DNA of 64,000 bases from Myxocyprinus asiaticus (lineage: Eukaryota; Chordata; Actinopteri; Cypriniformes; Catostomidae): the NCBI RefSeq assembly GCF_019703515.2, contig NC_059346.1, positions 16,709,001-16,773,000 on the forward strand, given 5' to 3'. A program made the position numbers and the translations under genes. Each line of letters begins with the position of its first letter. Position 1 is the first letter of the stretch. Of the stretch, positions 57,601-64,000 are shown one piece after another. The notes below the pieces were generated by a model, which worked only from the letters and a program-made list of their open reading frames with translations, made no database searches and was not told the DNA's origin.

Positions 57601-60600
57601 GATAGTAAGACAGAGCAGGCAGTCTGCCCCGGCTCCTAAACTTGGCACTGCCTGTTACCGTAGCCAGGTTGGCACTTTTGGGGAGTCCAAGGACAGATGG
57701 ATAAGTGCTGCAGATCTGAGTTAAAGACAGACAAAGAACATTTGAAAAAGATCCATGGGAATTCCAGGAAACATATAATAAAAACCAAGCAGCTCTTTGA
57801 ATTAAAGAACATATATATTCAGTTTAATTTTCGGGGGTCTTGTTGAAACATGTTTATTAACCATATTTTTAATTATGGTCAGTTGATTTAAAAGGATATA
57901 TATAACCCATATAGCTTTAAAACAAGACATGGGTAAGTAAATGATGACAAAATATTCATTCTGATTAAGAATTTAGCTGTGGTGAAACGGTCCTAAACAG
58001 GAAGTACATTTACAAATCGGTCGAGTCACGGAAAGATGCTACCTCATAGTTCCTGTTGAGTTGACTGATCTCCCAGTATTCATTGGAGAGGCCCATCCTG
58101 CTAAAATCATTCGCCACATTGATGAGATCCCAACCCTGCCGCCTGTCCTCCTCACTTTGGTGCGGATTATAGAGGAAAGCATACAACTCCTCTTTGACTG
58201 AAATGAAACAAATGCACAGTTAGTAAAGTCTGTGGGCATACGGGTGTCAGTCTGCGAGACATCTAACTGCATTTTTTAGTATGAAATTAAAAACACCTAG
58301 GCGAAATGACAGCCTCAGTCACAATTCACTTTCACTGTGTGGAATAAAGATGCAATGAAAGTGAATGGTGTACGAGGCTGTCATTCTGCCTAAGAATGTC
58401 TCAGAAAGTCAGATGAGTTCAAAACAAAATGAGGGTGAATAGATGACGACATGTTGTTTTTGTGTTTTTTTGTGGGGGGTCATAACAACTGCTCAGATCT
58501 ATCTTTAATAGTATAGCTATATCCATTCAATAAAAAAAGCCTTGTTTATTCTCCTGAACACTAAGCTTACCAAAACAGTAAATCATCAGTCTGTGTGTAC
58601 CTGGTTGAGAGAGGCGCAACAGTGACTGGTAGACATCCTGACACTCTCTCTCTCTTTGGAACATCAGATGAAGCTGCTGAAAGTTTTTGCAGTGAATCAG
58701 TAGTGGACAGCCAGATGTGGTTAGTGAAAGCTTCTCTACAGACGCAATGTGATGATGTAGTACCTTTAAAACACACAGGTTTGATACAACCACTGTTATC
58801 AGATTTACCTAGATGTGTATTTCTAACAGGCTCGACAACAGATGACATTTGTGTTACAATGATGCCATTTAATGAAAGAATGCCAAGACATCCTGTGGGT
58901 TTACAGCAAGTCTCACCAGTATGAGTAAATGAAAATTCTCTCACCATACACTTACCCTCGTGCCATCCCAGAGGTGTATGACTTTCTTTCTTCTGCAAAA
59001 CACAAACTTTTAGAAGAATATCTCAGCTTTGCAGGTCCTCACAATGCAAGTGAACGGGTTAAGCTCCAAAATGCTCATAAAGGCAGCATAAAAGTAATCC
59101 ATATGACTCCAGTGGTTAAATCTACGTCTCTAAAGCGATATGATAGGTGTGGGTGAGAAACAGAACAATATTGAAGTCTTTTTTACTATAAATTCTGCTC
59201 CCTGCCCAGTAGGTGGCAATATGCACGAAGAACGCAAATCGCCAAAAACAAAAGAAGAATGTGAAAGTGCAGATTTAATTTAGAAAAAAGCATTTAAATA
59301 TGGATCTGTTTCTCACCCACACCTATCATTTTGCTTCAGAGACCACTGGATTATGGATTACTCTTATGCTGCCTTTATGAGAATTTTGGAGCTTTAAAAT
59401 GTTGGTACTAATTCACTTGTATTGTGAGGACCTACAGAGCTGAAATATTCTTCTAAAAATCTTAATTTGTGTTCAGCAGAAGAAAAGGTCATTCACATCT
59501 GGGATGGCATGAGGGTGAGTAAAAGATGAGAGAACTTTCATTTTTGGATATACTATTCCTTTAAGGTTAAAGTGTGTAATTTTTGCGCCACTAGCGTCAG
59601 CAAATGGAATTGCAATAAACGTTTCCTCAAACAATTCCAGAAAAATTCTCTCGCCTTCCATTCGTTACACAAACAGATAGTCCCGCCACAAACTCAGACC
59701 ATTGGTAGAGCCAATGTTTCTGTGACAAACCATCACAGAGCCACAGTCTTACACTTTTAGCTGAAATCAACCTACAAAATGGCTTACTTATAGTGGAGTC
59801 TGCATATTAAACTAGGATGTGAGAAATAATTTTAACATTGAAAAAAAATTAAAGCTTTAAGTGATCCATTATGTTCTCATTGGTTATACCAACAGCTAAC
59901 TTTGCAGCTGCGTAATCATGCCATCCATTCCCATTGGCCTACATTACCCATGTTTCTTTGCGGATGTTGTCGGTTTGTTCCACATAGATAAGGTGAGTAG
60001 CGGTCAGGTATAGAGTGCCCAGTGTAGACTTCTTTTCTGTGTACCTGTTCAGTAGTTTCACATACTCCACCTGCAGAAATCCAATGTAAATTGCATTAGT
60101 GCAGTAAATATAAGCTCAATTGTCCTTGATTTAAAAACAAAGAATTAGCAAATGACTGTAGGGGTTAATCTGACACAAAGTCTGTGGGATTTGATGTTTG
60201 TGCCCTCTCTGGGAGCAGAACCCATCATCTAGTCTATGTATAACACAATGGAGAGGAAATCCTACAGAACCTCTCAAGACTAAACTTTACACACTGTCAG
60301 CACGTCCTGTTTTTCCAGCGACAGTACAGCCTGTGTCTCTACACTTTTGTCTTTTCGATTACTGAGTAACAAGCAATGAAACATCATTATGACAGAAGAT
60401 GCCACTTCAGCACTAAAGATGAATTTTTGCTAGAGTCAAAGTCCGGCACATTCTGTTTGTTTAAAGGCCTGAGATTATTTTATTCCCACTCTATGAACTA
60501 TGCTACTACCCCGACAATTATGTATGATACTTAAATCAAAAGGAAACATGAGAAGAGTCTTCATGAAGTGAACAGCATTACATAGATCCTTAGATCTATG

Positions 60601-61314
60601 ATCAGTTTGGATCAGATCAGTTTGGGGCTCAAATCCATAACCCTTGGGTATCATCAATGGGTCCAGAGTTCCTGCAGCATTGCTGATTCAACATCTCACA
60701 TCCTCAAAGTTGTCCCCTCCATGCATCACACACACATTCTCAGAGCTGTCCCTTCTGCATCACACACGCACGCACACACATACCAAAATCAGCAGTATTT
60801 ACACCATTTAATATCGTGTACAACTTTCGTATAACATCATAGTGTTGTGTAACAGGATGAACACATACATACATACATACATACATACATACATACACTG
60901 TTATAACCAGTCTTATACTCGGCAAGGCTTCATAAAAGTCCCCAACCTTTTGTCAACATGTTCACATCATGCTTTTAGATAAATATTGTTTTTGCCGCGC
61001 ACCATAAAGAAGAAACAGAACGTAATAAACTCATTTCAGCCTCACTCTTGAGTGTGCAGAAGCAAACATGAATTTCTAAACATGGAGATGAATTTAACAG
61101 TCCACAAAGTAAAAAACATGACCGCACAGACTGTTTTTTTTTTTTTTCGACACGGAAGTACAATTAAACGCTGCCTCTTGCATGCCTACACACTTTTCGA
61201 TAGTTTGGAGTTGCCATTCAAATCTAACTTTGAGAGTCTGGCACAAACTTTGCCAACTTTACATGAGCACACCTGTTGAATCAGCCCTACCTTTGGCGTT
61301 ATTATGTGCTCCAT
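51379..61314 (-). CDS. mtmr8: Mtmr8 (myotubularin-related protein 8), 14 coding exons
   Basis: Fourteen minus-strand exons with GT/AG borders and agreeing phases join to 1,899 nt, 632 residues plus stop. Coordinates: 61314-61291, 60070-59948, 58763-58601, 58197-58043, 57715-57587, 57146-57012, 56194-56062, 55896-55787, 55537-55412, 55106-55057, 54713-54513, 52320-52192, 51886-51760, 51672-51379. Residues 1-104 are a PH-GRAM domain ([15 protein letters not shown]). The phosphatase domain spans about 125-500, with HCSDGWDR holding the CX5R motif (C337, R343). Active myotubularins remove the 3-phosphate from PtdIns3P and PtdIns(3,5)P2 on endosomal membranes, and MTMR8 pairs with the inactive MTMR9. 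After about residue 535 a Ser/Thr/Glu-rich tail is unlike the human tail. Human MTMR8 is longer at about 700 residues. Confidence 0.95.
51760..51886 (-). CDS. mtmr8: mtmr8 exon 13
   Basis: Residues 493-535: [20 protein letters not shown] then [14 protein letters not shown]; end of phosphatase domain and a short helical stretch. Confidence 0.92.
52192..52320 (-). CDS. mtmr8: mtmr8 exon 12
   Basis: Residues 450-492: [40 protein letters not shown]. Donor TTTAA|GTATGG. Confidence 0.88.
52420..52835. repeat. Palindromic MITE fragment with a SINE-like insert (mtmr8 intron 11)
   Basis: AATACAAGTTAAGATCAATC then GACAGCATTTGTGACAATG matches the arm of the 26171 family. Between about 52537 and 52775 lies a CpG-containing repeat with CCTCCTCGTGGTCGCT at one end and CACCACGAGGAG near the other. 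On the minus strand it reads TGACTCGCCTCAATCCGGGT then GGCGGAGGACGAATCTCAG, which looks tRNA-like or SINE-like. Confidence 0.65.
53945..54435. mobile_element. Palindromic MITE of the 26171 family (mtmr8 intron 11)
   Basis: AATGGAAGTGAATGGGGCC near 53980 is inverted at 54280 (GGCCTCCATTCACTTCCATT). The right arm ends GACCCCAGAATATTCCTTTA. The left terminus is diverged. Confidence 0.78.
54513..54713 (-). CDS. mtmr8: mtmr8 exon 11
   Basis: Residues 383-449: [37 protein letters not shown] and [12 protein letters not shown]. The donor ATGAA|GTGAGG is used; reading through would give a stop. Confidence 0.92.
55057..55106 (-). CDS. mtmr8: mtmr8 exon 10
   Basis: A 50-nt exon encoding [16 protein letters not shown] plus two bases of R383. 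Confidence 0.93.
55412..55537 (-). CDS. mtmr8: mtmr8 exon 9: catalytic CX5R exon
   Basis: Residues 325-366 include [19 protein letters not shown] with the nucleophile C337 and R343. The motif is that of active family members, so this is not a pseudophosphatase. Confidence 0.96.
55787..55896 (-). CDS. mtmr8: mtmr8 exon 8
   Basis: Residues 288-324: [37 protein letters not shown]. Confidence 0.93.
56062..56194 (-). CDS. mtmr8: mtmr8 exon 7
   Basis: Residues 244-287: [20 protein letters not shown] and [16 protein letters not shown], nearly the human sequence. Confidence 0.95.
57012..57146 (-). CDS. mtmr8: mtmr8 exon 6
   Basis: Residues 199-243: [13 protein letters not shown] and [10 protein letters not shown], strongly conserved in myotubularins. 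Confidence 0.94.
57309..57380. mobile_element. 72-bp TTAA-bounded hairpin, piggyBac-type MITE candidate (mtmr8 intron 5)
   Basis: TTAACCCTTCCTTGG at 57309 and CCAAGGAAGGGTTAA ending at 57380 are exact inverses, so the element has TTAA at both borders. The middle also holds GGGTCATTTTGACCC. Confidence 0.65.
57587..57715 (-). CDS. mtmr8: mtmr8 exon 5
   Basis: Residues 156-198 with [26 protein letters not shown]; phosphatase core. Confidence 0.93.
58043..58197 (-). CDS. mtmr8: mtmr8 exon 4
   Basis: Residues 104-155, linking PH-GRAM to phosphatase: [24 protein letters not shown] and LNRNYE. Confidence 0.93.
58267..58460. mobile_element. Palindromic MITE (mtmr8 intron 3)
   Basis: GAAATGACAGCCTCAGTCAC and GTACGAGGCTGTCATTCTGC are near inverses, with CAATTCACTTTCA and TGAAAGTGAATGG inside. 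Same type as 16690. Confidence 0.7.
58601..58763 (-). CDS. mtmr8: mtmr8 exon 3
   Basis: Residues 50-103 of PH-GRAM with [20 protein letters not shown] and SLLRLSQP. The acceptor TTTTAAAG lacks a strong pyrimidine tract. The donor is CCAG|GTACAC. Confidence 0.9.
58918..59562. mobile_element. Complete palindromic MITE (mtmr8 intron 2)
   Basis: The left arm reads AAATGAAAATTCTCTCACC and CCCTCGTGCCATCCCAGAGG. The right arm reads GGGATGGCATGAGGGTGAGT and GAGAACTTTCATTTTTGG. The inner words ATGATAGGTGTGGGTGAGAA and TTCTCACCCACACCTATCAT are exact inverses around a centre near 59230. Confidence 0.82.
59565..59860. repeat. Dispersed repeat, second copy of the 28975 family (mtmr8 intron 2)
   Basis: It aligns with 28975-29292 in the same orientation. 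It directly adjoins the palindromic MITE at 58918-59562. Confidence 0.65.
59948..60070 (-). CDS. mtmr8: mtmr8 exon 2
   Basis: Residues 9-49, first part of PH-GRAM with [13 protein letters not shown]. Acceptor TTTCTGCAG; donor ATGG|GTAATG. Confidence 0.93.
60861..60897. repeat. (CATA)n microsatellite
   Basis: About nine ACAT units in mtmr8 intron 1. Confidence 0.93.
61291..61314 (-). CDS. mtmr8: mtmr8 exon 1 (MEHIITPK)
   Basis: ATG at 61314 and donor CCAAAG|GTAGGG. The first eight residues match the start of human MTMR8 in style (MDHITVPK). Confidence 0.88.
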
Positions 61315-61480
61315 CTTCTCGGTCGGTTATCATCCAACTGTCCAAGTTAAACTTTCGTTGCATATGTGTTTAGCAGTATTCATGTTTTACAGGAAATCGT
61401 TCTGTGTTGTTGCGTTCCTCCCTGACACAAGGACTACAATCATGTCAGCTGACATATATTAATATCGCGAGACTTCAAAA
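61315..61480 (-). promoter_or_regulatory. mtmr8: mtmr8 5' UTR/promoter region
   Basis: The sequence just upstream of the mtmr8 start contains CGAGAAG at the ATG and a few CpGs (GGTTGACTATTTG side near 61490). The transcription start cannot be set from sequence alone. Confidence 0.4.
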
Positions 61481-62534
61481 CGTGACGTGTTTTGGTTGAC
61501 TATTTGTTTTACTCTTCAAATAATGATTTCTCATTTTATTTCGCTGACGACTAGATTTTTTATTTATTTTTTACTTTTTGCTTTTTAAATGCAATAATAA
61601 TAATAATAATGAATCAGTTAGTCAAGTCTGTGGGCATAAGGGTGTAAGATATTTACAGTAACTGCATTTTTCAGTATGAAATAAAAACATACATGGTTGA
61701 ACTTGACAATAAACCTCAACATTTTTCATTTTAAATGGTCAAAAAAATGAGTACTGAATTCTACCATTGTTTTTATGCAAGATTGTTTTGGAACTATTTT
61801 GACATTTATATTGAGAGAAACTTGGGATATATGGTGATAGGTTTAGAATAATGTAGAATCTTTTTCTACATTATGTTTTGTGACCATGTATAATTAACTC
61901 TTTCCTATGTTCTTTTGGCACTGGATAAAAAAGTAGTACAGAGGTCAACACAATTGGTTGTGTGTAGGCCTATGTGTTTAATTATAGCCAACTAATTTAA
62001 ACTACAGTACATCAGTCCAATATGACAAAAACAGACTCATAAATTACACAAACTACCTTTGCAACAGAACGCTTGTAAAATCGAATTATTTGACCTTACT
62101 TAGATTTTTAAGGCAATCGATTTGCATGCTTTTTTTAAGTAAAGAACTTATTTGTGATTCAAGTATCGTTGTTTTTAATTATTTAAATTGGGTTATAGCA
62201 GGTCTTATATAGTAGAAGGTAAGTTATGGACTCTCAGTTACCAATATGGCACATTTGATTCTACTCAGTACTTCTTAGTGTAAATCAGCACTTTTGTAAA
62301 GTACAATTAAGTAGAGAAGAATAACTTAAATTTAACAGGCTCAAAGTCCACTAGAGGCAACACTAATCACCTTAATGGTGAGTTCAAACAAATCTATCAA
62401 CCACCTAAAACAAAACCACAACAATAGTCATAAGAAATAAAACTATAAACATTTTCTAATAACAATTATCATATTTCTCCACAATTTCTCTTGTCTTGAT
62501 CGAACTTACATAATTTTTTCAAGGGCAGGGCTTA

Positions 62535-62830
62535 TGGGTATTCCACACAGCCACAATTTGTACTTGATAATTTTGAGTAAATAATACTCAAAGCCAAGTT
62601 TTAAAGAATGTGTGTTTTTGAGTAATGATTCCAAAATGTGACATATCAAGTACTGTTTAATGAGGACCGCTTGATTGTTTTTAAGATTGATTGTTTGACA
62701 ACTTTAGAGTTTAGAGAGTAACGGTAACATAATCACAACTTGAATGGTAAAATATAAAGCTTAAGTTGAGTTAACTATTTCAGATAACTATTAGTATTTA
62801 CAGTGAATGCTCAAGACAGAAATTTACAAA
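62535..62830. repeat. Dispersed AT-rich repeat, unoccupied copy of the 17140 family
   Basis: Inverse orientation to 17140-18480. CTTATGGGTATTCCACACAG and CTCAAAGCCAAG give the words that flank the Tc1 insertion there. Confidence 0.75.
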
Positions 62831-63089
62831 GTGTACCAGATCTTTACTTCTGTTTTAATTAAGAGATAATTAGCCAATATACATATATAATGCATGAATT
62901 AAAGACTGTCAAAACTATGTGTAACATATGACAATCTATGCAACATCAATGACACATGAACCAAGCAGATTTGCCTAATTGCTGGGGAGGACCCCCTTCG
63001 CTTGACTCATTGTCACCATAATGACCTTCAGATCCTTAGGCTCAGTTATCTGATAACAGACACACTAATGAAGAACATTAACATACAGC

Positions 63090-63298
63090 TCACCCAGCTT
63101 ATGACATTTATATTTATGCATTTGGCAGATGCTTTTATCCAAAGCGACTTACAGTGTACTTATTACAGGGACAATACCCCCGGAGCAACCTGGAGTTAAG
63201 TGCCTTGCTCAAGGACACAATGGTGGTGGCTGTGGGGATCGAACCAGCAACCTTCTGATTACCAGTTATGTGCTTTAGCCCACAACGCCACCACCACA
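63090..63298. repeat. Teleost interspersed repeat (GGCAGATGCTTTTATCC)
   Basis: GCATTTGGCAGATGCTTTTA then TCCAAAGCGACTTACAGTG is a phrase very widespread in fish genomes. It is followed by GGATCGAACCAGCAACCTTC and TTAGCCCACAACGCCACCAC, a tRNA-like B-box region. It is probably SINE-derived, but the family name is not certain. Confidence 0.75.
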
Positions 63299-64000
63299 AA
63301 TTCCTCTTAAATACTTGCCATTGTCCTGCGAAGACAAAACCACAAATTGCACATTATCTGTAGAATCTGAGATAACAACTGCTGACAGCAATTATGAGAG
63401 CAACAGTGAGTTTTATTATAATTATGGCAGAGTTACTTCAAAAACAACACTAACAACATGCACAATGGCTGAAATGTCCTTTACTTTATTTGCAGGTCAT
63501 TTGCTATGAATTGGCTAAATATATGTTTCTAAAAGGGTACGACCTTAAGGTGCAAGCTTAGCAAATGTGCTGTTAGGAATCAAAGCAGAGAATCAGATAA
63601 AGAAAACAAACATGCATCGGAACTTTCAAGATAATGATGGAATCTGGAGATGGATCTTTACACACAGATTTGAATACTGTCAAATACTTGACTCAGCTCC
63701 ATCTGACTGGTATCAATTCATGTATCTCATTCCAGAACTCTCGCAGTAGGTTGCTGCCAGGTTCAGACATGCCAAGAAACTTCTGCTTCTAAGGGCAGAT
63801 ATGTTTGTCTGATTCTGTCAAATACATGTATAAGACCTTTAAAACAACAGCTCTTGCATAGCAACAATTGACCAGTTTAACTGTGTTATTTGTTGTAAAA
63901 CAATTATAATTATTATTACCTCAGGTAAAGCCATGGCTTCTTATTAATGTAATCAACATATGATTTACAACACAAACTATAGTAGGGTACAACGGGGCAA

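Larger units (their letters stand above)
61481..64000. other. Intergenic region right of mtmr8
   Basis: AT-rich, with no coding gene recognised. It holds the repeat copies at 62535 and 63090. The open frames at 63315-63749 match nothing I know. Confidence 0.5.

Noticed and set aside
58567..58998. 143-residue minus-strand and 109-residue plus-strand frames over mtmr8 exon 3
   Set aside because: They overlap exon 3 in wrong frames and run into the adjacent MITE; the phase-checked exon explains the region.

Overview
The window is eukaryotic and most likely from a cypriniform (carp, sucker or minnow type) teleost. It holds intron-split vertebrate genes with consensus GT/AG junctions, many Tc1-like transposons including a Sleeping Beauty/Tdr-type pair, L1-type LINEs, palindromic MITEs and CA/TA microsatellites. 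Lineage is inferred from the repeat types and gene models; no search was run.

Right part (38.3-61.3 kb): three genes, all on the minus strand, read right to left as mtmr8 (14 coding exons, 632 aa, intact CX5R phosphatase motif), asb12 (three coding exons, 305 aa, with a SOCS-box exon recovered by splice phase) and amer1 (one 930-aa coding exon plus a noncoding first exon). The same trio lies side by side, in the same order and orientation, on the human X chromosome (MTMR8-ASB12-AMER1), so this is a conserved vertebrate block. The products are unrelated in function: a phosphoinositide 3-phosphatase, a Cullin-RING substrate receptor and a membrane-bound Wnt/APC scaffold.

Left part (0-38 kb): a gene desert full of transposons, many nested. 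Main items are two Sleeping Beauty-type Tc1 copies (0.9-2.2 and 3.9-5.4 kb); a third Tc1 family copy (5.8-10.1 kb) split by a gag-only LTR retrotransposon with a 5-bp target duplication and by an L1 3' fragment; an inverted L1 fragment with a 16-bp duplication inside a fold-back element (11.2-12.5 kb); a Tc1 with long terminal inverted repeats (17.3-18.2 kb); and a second member of the 5.8-kb Tc1 family (29.9-36.5 kb) split by a 5.4-kb L1 that itself carries another insertion. A CpG-rich stretch at about 19.2-20.5 kb is the only promoter-like region there. By synteny it could be the 5' end of arhgef9 on the minus strand, but no recognisable arhgef9 coding exon was seen.

Far right (61.5-64 kb): intergenic, with short repeats including a common teleost interspersed repeat at 63.1-63.3 kb. 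Introns of mtmr8 hold several palindromic MITEs that also occur in the desert.
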